Shown piece by piece: positions 55,389 through 63,892 of a stretch of 64,000 nucleotides of DNA (within the stretch, counting starts at the first letter, position 1; the number at the start of each line of letters is the position of its first letter). The notes under the pieces were generated by a model. The model ran no database searches, had not been told where the DNA came from, and saw nothing but the letters and a program-made list of their open reading frames with translations. The DNA comes from Flavobacteriales bacterium (GTDB lineage: Bacteria > Bacteroidota > Bacteroidia > Flavobacteriales_F > PHOS-HE28), in contig JADIYA010000018.1 in assembly GCA_016705545.1 (NCBI GenBank), positions 1 through 64,000 of the forward strand, read 5' to 3'. The translations under genes were made by a program, and so were the position numbers.

Positions 55389-56033
55389 ATGATCAAGCCC
55401 CTGCCCACTATCCTCGTCATCTGGAACATCGCGCTGACCGCCCTTTGCGGCTGGCTCATGATGCGCCAACCTACCAGCCCCGATGCGATTGCCGAGGCAG
55501 TCCATGATCCCTCTGTCGCCCCAGCACCCTCAATGGCCGACAGCGCCGGGCTGAACCGCGCGCGCATCGCCTTCTTCCGCATGGACAGCCTGCGCCTCGG
55601 CTATGAGCTGATCAAGGAGAAGGACCAGCGCTACATCACCGAAGGCCGACGGCTGGAGGCCGGGCTGCAGGCCGAGCAGGCCAAGGCGCGCGAGCGGTAC
55701 CAGCAATTGATGCAGAAGGACCAGACCTACAGCACGAAGGCGGAGGTGGAGCGCGACGAAGCCGAGCTGCGCGGATTGATGGAGAAGCTGCAAGGCATGC
55801 AGGTCGAAGGCGAAGAGCGGCTGGCCCGCATGGAGGGCGAGATGCTGAAAGAGATCGCCAAAGAACTGGAGGATTACCTGAAGGAATTCAACGCAGGGGC
55901 CGGCCACGACTACATCTTCAGCGTGCAAGGAGGCGGGCAGATCTGGGTGGGCAATGAGGGCCTGGATATCACGCAGCAGCTGGTCGATGGGCTGAATGCT
56001 CGCCATCGCGCGCGCAAGGCCGCCAATAAGTAA
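55389..56033 (+). CDS. OmpH/Skp-family periplasmic chaperone-like protein
   Basis: A 214-residue protein with an N-terminal signal or anchor (PLPTILVIWNIALTALCGWLM) and a long charged alpha-helical coiled coil (residues about 65-165, rich in E, K, Q), ending in a beta-strand region (YIFSVQGGGQIWVGNEGLDITQQLVDGLN), which is the OmpH fold. Skp proteins escort unfolded outer membrane proteins. The upstream in-frame extension to 55338 is not family-like. It lies 64 bp after the exosortase partner and 2 bp before the DUF4924 gene. No lipobox is seen. Confidence 0.82.
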   Translation: MIKPLPTILVIWNIALTALCGWLMMRQPTSPDAIAEAVHDPSVAPAPSMADSAGLNRARIAFFRMDSLRLGYELIKEKDQRYITEGRRLEAGLQAEQAKARERYQQLMQKDQTYSTKAEVERDEAELRGLMEKLQGMQVEGEERLARMEGEMLKEIAKELEDYLKEFNAGAGHDYIFSVQGGGQIWVGNEGLDITQQLVDGLNARHRARKAANK

Positions 56034-56035
56034 CG

Positions 56036-56587
56036 ATGATGGACCCGCTCGCACAGCGCAAGCAGGAGAACATCGCGGGCTATGTGATCGGCATGTGGCA
56101 GGTCGAGGACCTCATGCGCGCGCTTGAGCTGGACTTGCAGCAGGTGGAGGACCGATTGATCGCCACTGCTGATGGCGACGAGGCGGCCAAGGCAGCCTTG
56201 CGCGAATGGTACCGGGAGTTGATCGTCCGCATGCGCGCCGAAGGTCTCGAGCGGATCGGCCACCTGGGCGAGGTTGAAGAGGTGATGAACGAATTGGAGC
56301 ACCTTCATGAAGCCCTGCTCGAAGCAATCGAGGATGAGGCCTACCAAGCGCTTTTCGACAAGGCGAAGGCCGGTATCACCGCCGTGCAGCAGCACGCGGG
56401 CGGCGACCCCGACGGCCCGGTGACCAGCGCGCTCACCGCCGTGTACGGAGTGATGATGCTCCGCTCCCAGGGAAAGGAGATCAGCCAAGCCACCCTGGCC
56501 GACGACCACGCCATCCGCGAACTGCTTGACCGCCTGAGCCTGCACTACCGCCAGATGCGCCGGCTGCCCGGCGTATCATTGAATTGA
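56036..56587 (+). CDS. DUF4924 family protein
   Basis: A 183-residue soluble, nearly all-helical protein. The N-terminus RKQENIAGYVIGMWQVEDLMRALELD is typical of DUF4924, a family largely limited to Bacteroidota, with a second conserved region SALTAVYGVMMLRSQGKEIS. No function has been established. Its stop overlaps the OstA-like start by one base (TGATG). Length is in the normal range. Confidence 0.78.
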   Translation: MMDPLAQRKQENIAGYVIGMWQVEDLMRALELDLQQVEDRLIATADGDEAAKAALREWYRELIVRMRAEGLERIGHLGEVEEVMNELEHLHEALLEAIEDEAYQALFDKAKAGITAVQQHAGGDPDGPVTSALTAVYGVMMLRSQGKEISQATLADDHAIRELLDRLSLHYRQMRRLPGVSLN

Positions 56588-58155
56588 TGCGGTCCCCGCT
56601 CCCAAAAGCCTCGGCATGCGCATTGAACATGCGCAGCATCATGCGTGCCGCGCTATTCATGCCCGTGGCCATCATTTCCCCCGCGGTCGCCGCGCAATCA
56701 GCGGTGAGCGGAGGAGATGGCCGGGTGGAGATCCTCAATGCCGACGTGTGGCTCTATGACCAGACGGCCAGCGGCGCGCAACGGCTCCGCGGCAACGTGC
56801 GCTTCAAGCATGCCGAAGCGCTGATGCGGTGCGACAGCGCGCTCCTCTTCGCTGATCAGCGCGTGGATGCCTTCGGTCACGTGAGCATCGAGCAGGGCGA
56901 TACGCTCCGCGCCGACGCCGACCTGCTGCGCTACAACGGCCAGCAGCGCGCAGCGCGCCTCGAGGGCAATGTGCGCCTGCGTGACCGCAGCATGGAGCTC
57001 ACAGCTCCCGCGCTCGATTACGACCTGCGCGGCAAGCGCGCCGTGTACAGCCAGGGGGGGCGTATCGTGAACCAGGATGACGGCAGCGTGCTCACCAGCG
57101 GCACCGGCACCTATCTCGCTGATCAACGCCGATTCATCTTCGGCAGCAACGTGCTGCTGGAGCACCCCGATCGCCGCATCACCGGCGATACCATGCACTA
57201 CGCCACGACCACCGGCATCGCGGCCTTCTTCGGGCCCACCGCGATCACGCAAGGCGAGACCGAGATCAGCACCCTCGGCGGCACATACGATACACGCAAC
57301 GAACGCGCCCGCTTCAACCGCCGCACCCAGGTGCGCAGCAAGGGCCGGATGATCGAGGGCGACAGCCTGCACTACGAGCGCGCTGGCGGGATCGGCTGGG
57401 CTTGGGGCCATGTGGCCATCACCGACAGCAGCGGCGACCTGCGCGCCTTGGGAAGCGAAGGCCGCTACAGCGAGCGCGACGAGCGCAGCATGATCACCGG
57501 ACAAGCCGAGCTGCAGCTGCGCATGGACGACGATACGCTATTCGTGCATGGCGACACGCTCTTCACCGCGCCTGATGGCCCGGGCCGACGCATCACCGCG
57601 CGCCGGAGCGTGCGCTTCTTCAAGCGCGACCTGCAAGGCGCTTGCGATACCCTGCTCTTCAGCGATGCCGACAGCCTGATCCGCATGCATCACCGGCCCG
57701 TGCTCTGGAACGGCGCCGACCAGATCACCGGAGATACGATCCGCATCGCCCTCAAGGATGGCAAGGCCCACCGGCTGCATGTGCGCGGCAACGGATTCCT
57801 GCTCTCGCGCGCCGACAGCAGCCGCTACGATCAAGTGACCGGTACCGTCATGACCGGCTACTTCGTGGAAAATGCGCTCGACCGCCTCGATGTGGAAGGC
57901 AATGCCCGCACGGTTTACTTCACACGTGAAGAAAAAGACGGCGCCGATGAGGTCTTCGGTGTGAACCGCGCTGATTGCAGCCGGATCCGCGTGCGCCTGA
58001 ATGAAGGTGCCATCAGCGACGTGATCTTCCTTGACAAGCCCGATGCGGTGCTCTATCCGATTGACAAGGCGCCGACCGATGAACTGCTCCTGCAAGGCGC
58101 AGTGGACCGCAGCGCTGAACGGCCGGTGGATCGGGCAGGGATCTTCATTCCCTGA
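56587..58155 (+). CDS. OstA-like protein (LptA/LptD N-terminal domain type)
   Basis: A 522-residue secreted protein. A signal peptide is likely at MRSIMRAALFMPVAIISPAVAAQS, starting either at 56587 or at the internal ATG at 56629. The rest is a repeating beta-jellyroll: units such as GHVSIEQGDTLRADADLLRY, LEGNVRLRDRSMELTAPALDY and RIVNQDDGSVLTSGTGTY are OstA domains found in LptA, LptC and LptD. Bacteroidota homologs are thought to form part of the lipopolysaccharide bridge across the periplasm. It lacks an LptD barrel. It abuts the next gene, which is convergent, with no spacer. Confidence 0.85.
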   Translation: MRSPLPKASACALNMRSIMRAALFMPVAIISPAVAAQSAVSGGDGRVEILNADVWLYDQTASGAQRLRGNVRFKHAEALMRCDSALLFADQRVDAFGHVSIEQGDTLRADADLLRYNGQQRAARLEGNVRLRDRSMELTAPALDYDLRGKRAVYSQGGRIVNQDDGSVLTSGTGTYLADQRRFIFGSNVLLEHPDRRITGDTMHYATTTGIAAFFGPTAITQGETEISTLGGTYDTRNERARFNRRTQVRSKGRMIEGDSLHYERAGGIGWAWGHVAITDSSGDLRALGSEGRYSERDERSMITGQAELQLRMDDDTLFVHGDTLFTAPDGPGRRITARRSVRFFKRDLQGACDTLLFSDADSLIRMHHRPVLWNGADQITGDTIRIALKDGKAHRLHVRGNGFLLSRADSSRYDQVTGTVMTGYFVENALDRLDVEGNARTVYFTREEKDGADEVFGVNRADCSRIRVRLNEGAISDVIFLDKPDAVLYPIDKAPTDELLLQGAVDRSAERPVDRAGIFIP

Positions 58156-60330
58156 TCAAGGCATCCCGAACATGCGGCGCACCTTCTCATCGAGGACCGC
58201 CTCGGTGATGATGGCGCTCTGCTCGTCCGCCTGCTCATCACGCGCATTCGCTTCAAGCACGTTGGTGTAGCGCACCAGTCGTGCCCCGCCGTAGATCGGC
58301 TTCTTGCGATAAGCCGCGAAGGCGACACCGTTGCCGGTGAACCGATTGCCCGAAGCGAAGGCGACGCTGAGGTCCTTGGAGACAAGCGCCGCGGCATTCC
58401 CATCGAAGCGCGAATCCATAGCCAACACCTGGCTCGCTTCGCCCACACTGATGCCCTTATCCTTCAAATTCGAGAATGTGCAGCCGGTCACGAGGATGCG
58501 CGAAGCGCTCACATCGAGGCCATCGCCGTTCGCATCCGCGAGGCCGTTGCGGAAGACCGAGCGATCAATGGCACCTGTGCAGCGGTCCAAGTCCAGCAGA
58601 TCAGCGTGACCGTTCTCGAAGATGCAATCGCGCAGTTGCACCTCGCCGCCCTTGATGTTCATGAGATCCTCGCCGTGCGACCCGCTGATCACGCAATCCC
58701 GCATGATGGTCCGCGCGGCGCCGTGGATGGCGAGCATGCCGCTGGCGTACACGCCGTTGAGCCTGCCCTCGCTCCCGCCGCTCATCTGCAAGCCCTCGAT
58801 GCGCACATCGGTGGTGCCGTCGCCTACGACAGCGAAACTGCCGAAGGGCGCTCCATCATCCGCTGCCCGGATGAAGACCGGATTGCGCTTGGTGCCGCGC
58901 ACATGCAAAGGACCTTGGATCATCACGCTCGCTCCAGCAGCGATCTCGATCCGCGCGCCTGGCTCCATCACCACGGCATGGCCGTACGGCACGGTTAGGT
59001 CGCTGGAGATGAGGTATCGTCCACGCGGGAACACCAGTGTATCACCGCGCACGAATGCCTTTGTGCGCTCAGCGAACCCCGCGAGGATGGCCGCATCGTC
59101 ATCGCCGGGCCAATAGCCAGTGGTCTCCAATCCAAGGCTAAGTGACGCATCGCCCGCATGCCGGGCCAAGGAGGCTTCGAGCCCTTTGATGGGGTCGGCG
59201 GCGAGCATCGCGGATCCCAGCAATTCCTCCTGAATCTGTTTCATGCGCGCCTGCGCTACGGCCAGCGCTTGGCCTTCAGCCAGGATGGGCAGCCATGCCC
59301 GATCGATCGCGGCGAAGCGCTCGCGCACGCGCCAGGCCTCATCACTCAGCTCCGACCAACGCTCGCGAACGTACTGGCGGATCGTGCCATCCACTATCGC
59401 CAAGGTGAGTGGATCGCTCATGCGGAACGGGACGGCGGTCCGTGCAACCGGGTTCGCACGGCTCCGTCGGTACAAGGGCACCAAACGTCCGCGTGACCAA
59501 TCGTAAGCCATCACATGCGCATGATCGAAGGCCGATGGCCCATGCTCGATCCAAGCCATGACCAAGAGCGCACCAGCGGCGCGCGCATCGACCAGGTAAG
59601 GAAGCAGATCCGTGCGGCCAGCGGCGAGCTCACCGTATGCCCGTGCAAGCACAGGCGTGAGATCGGTCATCGCCAGCGAATCATCATCGAAATCAGGGAA
59701 AAGGTGGTCAGGACGTGAAGCGTCGTGGCCGAACTCCGCAAGGGCAGCGCCCGGAAGCCCGCGCTTCTCCAGGAAGTCGTCGTCGATGCGTTCCTCTTTC
59801 AGGAAGAGCCCTTGGTCCTTGCCGCAGGCGATGATGCGCACGAAGCTCACCTCCGGGGTGATCAGCCCCAATTCATCCGCAAGGATCTCGAGGTACTTGG
59901 CGCGCAGGCTTGACACACGTGCTGGAGACAGCACGATATGCCGCTGCGAACGGAACGGCTCTGAACGCTTGAACTTGATGACGAAACCGCCGGGCTCCGT
60001 TCGCAAGCGGCGCACCTCGACCGAATCGCCAAAGCCTTCCGCCTCGAACCAGTGCGTGTTCCATCCGGGTCCGCGCTCTTCCATAAGGCACGCCTCGGGC
60101 GCGCTGGAAATCAAGTAGCGCTCAGCTGTGCCGGAAGCCGTATCAGAGCGCCAATCGAGCAGGGCTGCGTAGCCATCGACCTCATGATGCTCGATGCCTA
60201 AGGGCCAATCGCCCGCAAGCCGGTCGGTATCCACGAAGCGGAACCCGACGAAGAGCAGCATGGCCACCATCGCCACGGCCATGAGCCAGGCCCGCGCACC
60301 GATCAATCGATGCCTAGCGGACCGGCTCAT
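58156..60330 (-). CDS. Membrane-anchored CotH-like protein with C-terminal beta-helix
   Basis: A 724-residue protein. A single transmembrane helix (WLMAVAMVAMLLFVGF) is followed by a CotH-like domain (GGFVIKFKRSEPFRSQRHIVL, GKDQGLFLKEERIDDDFLE, VMAYDWSRGRLVPLYR), then from about residue 450 a right-handed parallel beta-helix (VVMEPGARIEIAAGASVMIQ, IEGLQMSGGSEGRLNGVYASGML, RDCVISGSHGEDLMNIKGGEV, LLDLDRCTGAIDRS). Such beta-helices bind or cleave polysaccharide, so a cell-surface glycan-binding kinase-like role is possible. ATG 60330 is preferred; the open frame runs far upstream. It overlaps the next CotH gene by 17 bp. Confidence 0.8.
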   Translation of the reverse strand: MSRSARHRLIGARAWLMAVAMVAMLLFVGFRFVDTDRLAGDWPLGIEHHEVDGYAALLDWRSDTASGTAERYLISSAPEACLMEERGPGWNTHWFEAEGFGDSVEVRRLRTEPGGFVIKFKRSEPFRSQRHIVLSPARVSSLRAKYLEILADELGLITPEVSFVRIIACGKDQGLFLKEERIDDDFLEKRGLPGAALAEFGHDASRPDHLFPDFDDDSLAMTDLTPVLARAYGELAAGRTDLLPYLVDARAAGALLVMAWIEHGPSAFDHAHVMAYDWSRGRLVPLYRRSRANPVARTAVPFRMSDPLTLAIVDGTIRQYVRERWSELSDEAWRVRERFAAIDRAWLPILAEGQALAVAQARMKQIQEELLGSAMLAADPIKGLEASLARHAGDASLSLGLETTGYWPGDDDAAILAGFAERTKAFVRGDTLVFPRGRYLISSDLTVPYGHAVVMEPGARIEIAAGASVMIQGPLHVRGTKRNPVFIRAADDGAPFGSFAVVGDGTTDVRIEGLQMSGGSEGRLNGVYASGMLAIHGAARTIMRDCVISGSHGEDLMNIKGGEVQLRDCIFENGHADLLDLDRCTGAIDRSVFRNGLADANGDGLDVSASRILVTGCTFSNLKDKGISVGEASQVLAMDSRFDGNAAALVSKDLSVAFASGNRFTGNGVAFAAYRKKPIYGGARLVRYTNVLEANARDEQADEQSAIITEAVLDEKVRRMFGMP

Positions 60331-61909
60331 CGGTGATGGCATTGGTGAGCATGAGCGACGCAGGGATGGATCCGCCGAAATCGATGGTGGCATCGAGCGG
60401 CGCAACAACGAGAACTTGTTTGTCGGCGAGCGGATGATCCTTGCCGCCCTGCTTCGCGACCAGCTCCCGGTGCAGCACGATGGTCCATCCATTCGCGAAC
60501 GGTTCTGCCTGCACCGCCTCTCCGTTCACCAGCACTTGCTGCGGCGCATCCGTCCAATGCAAGCGGATCGGGGCCTCGGTTTCCGAGCGGATGCGCAGCG
60601 CTGCCCTGCGATCGACAACCGCCTCGGCACGCTCCATCCGATTCAGCGCCTGTTCCCAATGCGCAGCGGCTCCATCGCGCAAGCCGGCCAATGATCCGAT
60701 CACATGCAGCACGGAGACGCGGTGCACATCCTCTGGCTCCAAGGTGACGTTCCCGAACTTGTTGCGATCGGCCAGTACTGAGGGCCGGATGCGCTCAACG
60801 ACGGCATCGAGATGGCGGTTGAACCCGCCTTCGCGATGCAAGCGCTGCATGGCGTCGCGCGCATAACGATCCCGCTGAAGCCGCCACTCCGGTATGCGCA
60901 TGATCCACCAGCTCATCGCATCATTCACGTAGTAAAGAGGCTCGCCGGGCGGCGCGAAGAGCATGAGCGCATCCCAGAGCACGGGATAGTAGCGGCCGCT
61001 GCGCGGATTCAGCACGAGCCATTGGTTGTGGTACTGATCGACATGGGTGGTGTTGATCACCAGCAACGCGGCTTCATAGCGCAGCCATGCATCCACATCG
61101 AGGAGCGCGGCGATGCTGTCCCGGTGCGCGGCCATGGGCAGGGTGTCCTTCCGCAGCGCGGCAATGAGCCGAAGGAGCTTGGCACGCGCGATCGTGCTAT
61201 CGGCCTTACTGCTGTACTCCCAGCGCGCCGCATCGGCCCAGAGCGTGCGGCCCTTGGAGAGGGTCCTCCCGTTGATCGGTGGGAAATCGCCCTTGTACAC
61301 GGGCACCTGCTCCGGCCAGATATGACGATTGCGCTCGAAGTCGCCATCGACCTGCTCATAGAGCTCCATCACGCCGATGTCCTGGCCATTGATGCGCGCG
61401 AAGACCATCTCATCCATCGGGACCGGAACGCCCATGCTGCCCGCCACCCACGCGGCCATGTGGTTGTTCACCAGGTTGTGCGCCTTGGGATTGATCACGT
61501 TCACGCGGCGGTAAGGCGCCCACGGGTTGCTGCGCTTCATGCTCAGGCGGAACGACTTCTTGCCGCCGAGGAAATGAGATGGCGTGTACATCCCGCGATA
61601 GCGGTAGCGCACCTTGTGCTCCACCCCGTTGTCGATCAGTCGGGCCTTCACATTGGTGCCACCGCTCCAGGGCAGGTCGGCATTCAGGCTATCGAGCGCC
61701 GCAGGATCGACACGCAGATCGATGATGGGGATGCGGTGCTCTCCGGGCTGTTCCGCGAAGCCATCGACCAGCACGTTCGCGACAGCAGCACCAGCAATGC
61801 GCGCGGCGCGCGATGGGCCTAGCGAGACCGCGAAGCCCAGGACTGAAAGCAGGATCAGCACCGTGAAGCCGATGCGGAGGATCGCAGCCGGTGAGCTGGG
61901 CTTCTTCAT
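60314..61909 (-). CDS. CotH kinase family protein
   Basis: A 531-residue protein with an N-terminal membrane anchor (ILRIGFTVLILLSVLGFAVSL). The CotH core is VKARLIDNGVEHKVRYRYRGMYTPSHFLGGKKSFRL, GVMELYEQVDGDFERNRH and HVDQYHNQWLVLNPRSGRYYPVLWDALMLF, similar to CotH with the catalytic Asp in the PVLWDA segment. The C-terminal 90 residues form a beta domain. Its start overlaps the small membrane protein gene by 4 bp and its end overlaps the other CotH gene, so the three form one operon. The phosphorylation target is unknown. Confidence 0.85.
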   Translation of the reverse strand: MKKPSSPAAILRIGFTVLILLSVLGFAVSLGPSRAARIAGAAVANVLVDGFAEQPGEHRIPIIDLRVDPAALDSLNADLPWSGGTNVKARLIDNGVEHKVRYRYRGMYTPSHFLGGKKSFRLSMKRSNPWAPYRRVNVINPKAHNLVNNHMAAWVAGSMGVPVPMDEMVFARINGQDIGVMELYEQVDGDFERNRHIWPEQVPVYKGDFPPINGRTLSKGRTLWADAARWEYSSKADSTIARAKLLRLIAALRKDTLPMAAHRDSIAALLDVDAWLRYEAALLVINTTHVDQYHNQWLVLNPRSGRYYPVLWDALMLFAPPGEPLYYVNDAMSWWIMRIPEWRLQRDRYARDAMQRLHREGGFNRHLDAVVERIRPSVLADRNKFGNVTLEPEDVHRVSVLHVIGSLAGLRDGAAAHWEQALNRMERAEAVVDRRAALRIRSETEAPIRLHWTDAPQQVLVNGEAVQAEPFANGWTIVLHRELVAKQGGKDHPLADKQVLVVAPLDATIDFGGSIPASLMLTNAITDEPVR

Positions 61910-62313
61910 CGCTGCTGGCGCGCGCTGAAGAGCAGCGCGAGCAGGATCACCAGCCCGAGGGCCAGTGCGCTGAGATTGCGTCCCATGCCAAGCAGCGCGG
62001 AAAAGGCCATGGCCGGAATCCAGAGGCCGCGCGGATGCATGCTGCGGCCCAACAGACCCGCGAGAACGAGCCCTACGGCGATGATGATCGCGGGGATCAG
62101 CTCTTCACGGAATGCGCGAAGGAGCACGACCATGGCCGTGCCCGCCATCAGCAAGGGCACGCTCACCAATGGACCGCGGTCAGCCGGACGGAAGCCCCGG
62201 TTCCAGGCCCAACCCATGAGCGCCAGCGCGGTGAGCAGCACAGTGAACAGCGTGAGCAGCTCCACCCATCCATGGAAGAGCGCCCCTAACCAGCGATCGG
62301 CCTCATTGCGCAT
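61906..62313 (-). CDS. Small multi-pass membrane protein of unknown function
   Basis: A 135-residue hydrophobic protein with four probable helices (LFTVLLTALALMGWAW, VSVPLLMAGTAMVVLLRAF, PAIIIAVGLVLAGLLG, LSALALGLVILLALLFS) and short polar loops. No family is recognised. It heads the CotH pair operon with a 4-bp overlap, so it may be needed for their membrane assembly. In other bacteria CotH genes often adjoin DUF4956 membrane proteins, but this sequence does not look like DUF4956. Confidence 0.6.
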   Translation of the reverse strand: MRNEADRWLGALFHGWVELLTLFTVLLTALALMGWAWNRGFRPADRGPLVSVPLLMAGTAMVVLLRAFREELIPAIIIAVGLVLAGLLGRSMHPRGLWIPAMAFSALLGMGRNLSALALGLVILLALLFSARQQR

Positions 62314-62396
62314 GCGTGCCCGACGAAGATGGCGGAGCGGCGTGCGCTGCCATGGGCGATCGCCGCCCTACTTATCAAATGACCCTTGGTAGGATC

Positions 62397-62903
62397 TTAC
62401 AGGAAGCGCTGCATCCAGCTGCTGCGCAAGGGCACGCGGAAGCGCTCGTTCAGGTCAGACACAGTGCCTACGAGATCGTCGAAGACAACGGTATCGGCGG
62501 TGATCGCACCTTCCTTGATCAATTCGGGCAATTCCTGCAAGCGGCAGCTGTGCACCTTGCCATCGCTGCCCTCGAACACCACCACCATGCGATCGGTGAG
62601 CATGAGGTTGAGGTCGTGCTCGAGCTGCTTGATGAAGCCCACGCTCTTGTCGATGCTGCAGCCGCTGGCGTTGGCCTGCTCTTCATCGACGGCGATCACG
62701 ACGAAGCGGTTGTAAAGCACATCGACGCAGGCATCGAGCGGTGCGCCGTGCGCGGCCCACGAATCGGTGAAGGCGGCACCGCGCTCGCGGATGAGCTTCT
62801 GCTCGGCCTGGCTAAGGTCGCGCGCGGTCTTGTACGCCCACACGCGGGCATGCACAGGCATGGAGTCAACGGTGCGGATGGGGGCGTGTGCTTCGGTCGT
62901 CAT
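62397..62903 (-). CDS. Bacteroidota small cytosolic protein (commonly annotated 'ABC transporter ATPase')
   Basis: A 168-residue soluble protein. ARVWAYKTARDLSQAEQKLI, FTDSWAAHGAPLDACVDVLYNRFVVIAVDEEQANASGCSIDKSV are the conserved parts of a small Bacteroidota family usually called an ABC transporter ATPase, although it has no Walker A or signature motif. The name is therefore an error inherited from databases. It is intact and monocistronic or first in a short unit. The function is unknown. The start MTTEAH at 62903 is preferred over the longer frame. Confidence 0.75.
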   Translation of the reverse strand: MTTEAHAPIRTVDSMPVHARVWAYKTARDLSQAEQKLIRERGAAFTDSWAAHGAPLDACVDVLYNRFVVIAVDEEQANASGCSIDKSVGFIKQLEHDLNLMLTDRMVVVFEGSDGKVHSCRLQELPELIKEGAITADTVVFDDLVGTVSDLNERFRVPLRSSWMQRFL

Positions 62904-63046
62904 CGTTCTTCGGTGTTCGTGGTGCAGACGTTGCTCGAAAGGGCATCCGATGCCTGAGTCGAGGCCAAAGTGATTGAAATAAACGCGCCATCGCCCACCG
63001 CCGCCCGAACTCATTAACAGTTGTTGGTGGAACAAGCGAGCCGGAC

Positions 63047-63847
63047 CTACAGCTCCCCCGCCTCCGCGATCAGCTCCGCCACGTCCTTCACCACCACTTC
63101 ACCCTCTTTGTTGAAGTGCTTCACGCCATCAGTAAGCATGGTGTTGCAGAAGGGGCAGCCCGCAGCGATGATGTCCGGCTTGGTGCCCAGTGCTTCCTCG
63201 CCCCTCTCGTGGTTCACCTCACGCGCGCCGGGCTCTGCTTCTTTGAACATCTGCGCTCCGCCAGCGCCGCAGCACAGGCCGTTCTGCTTGCTGCGCTTCA
63301 TCTCCACCAGCGCGGCATCGAGCTTCAGGAGCACTTCGCGCGGGGCCTCGTACTCATTGTTGCCGCGACCGAGGTAGCAAGGGTCGTGGAAGGTGATGCG
63401 CTTGCCGTTGAAGCCGCCGCCTTCCACCTTGATGCGGCCTTCCTTCAGCAGCGCGTTGATGAACTGGGTGTGGTGCATCACCTCGTAGCTGCCGCCCAGC
63501 GCCGGGTACTCGTTCTTCAGCGTGTTGAAGCAGTGCGGGCAGGCGGTGACGATGCGCTTCACGCCATAGCCGTTCAGCACGGTGACGTTCTGCAGCGCCT
63601 GCATCTGGAAGAGGAACTCATTGCCCGCGCGACGGGCGGGATCGCCGGTGCAGGTCTCCTCTTGGCCCAGCACAGCGAACTTCACCTTGGCCGCATTCAG
63701 GATGCGCACGAAGGCCTTGGTGATCTTGCGCGCACGGTCATCGAATGATCCCGCGCAGCCTACCCAGAAAAGCACTTCGGGCACTTCGCCAGAAGCGGCG
63801 AAAGCGGCCATGGTGGGGATGCGCGAGGGTTCCATATTAAATGGCAT
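63047..63847 (-). CDS. (Fe-S)-binding protein with two CCG domains (HdrB/GlpC/LldE-like)
   Basis: A 266-residue protein. Two cysteine-rich CCG domains, with WVGCAGSFDD, TACPHCFNTLKNEY, FHDPCYLGRG and LCCGAGGAQMF plus GCPFCNTML, bind a [4Fe-4S] cluster as in heterodisulfide reductase subunit B and glycolate oxidase subunit F. It probably transfers electrons to or from quinone or a flavoprotein. It follows the Fe-S gene entering from the right edge, the two forming a unit. The start may be 63847 or 63835 (MEPSRIPT). No disruption is seen. Confidence 0.85.
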   Translation of the reverse strand: MPFNMEPSRIPTMAAFAASGEVPEVLFWVGCAGSFDDRARKITKAFVRILNAAKVKFAVLGQEETCTGDPARRAGNEFLFQMQALQNVTVLNGYGVKRIVTACPHCFNTLKNEYPALGGSYEVMHHTQFINALLKEGRIKVEGGGFNGKRITFHDPCYLGRGNNEYEAPREVLLKLDAALVEMKRSKQNGLCCGAGGAQMFKEAEPGAREVNHERGEEALGTKPDIIAAGCPFCNTMLTDGVKHFNKEGEVVVKDVAELIAEAGEL

Positions 63848-63850
63848 GGT

Positions 63851-63865
63851 CGACCCTGAGGGTCG
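63851..63865. repeat. Small perfect hairpin CGACCC-TGA-GGGTCG
   Basis: A 6-bp stem with a 3-nt loop, directly before the Fe-S gene start and followed by GCGCTACAG. The pattern recalls small palindromic repeats common in intergenic regions. Confidence 0.4.
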
Positions 63866-63892
63866 GCGCTACAGGTGTTGTGATGGCGTTGC

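Noticed and set aside
62397..62903. Calling this an ABC transporter ATPase
   Set aside because: No Walker A, Walker B or signature motif is present; the name is a database tradition.
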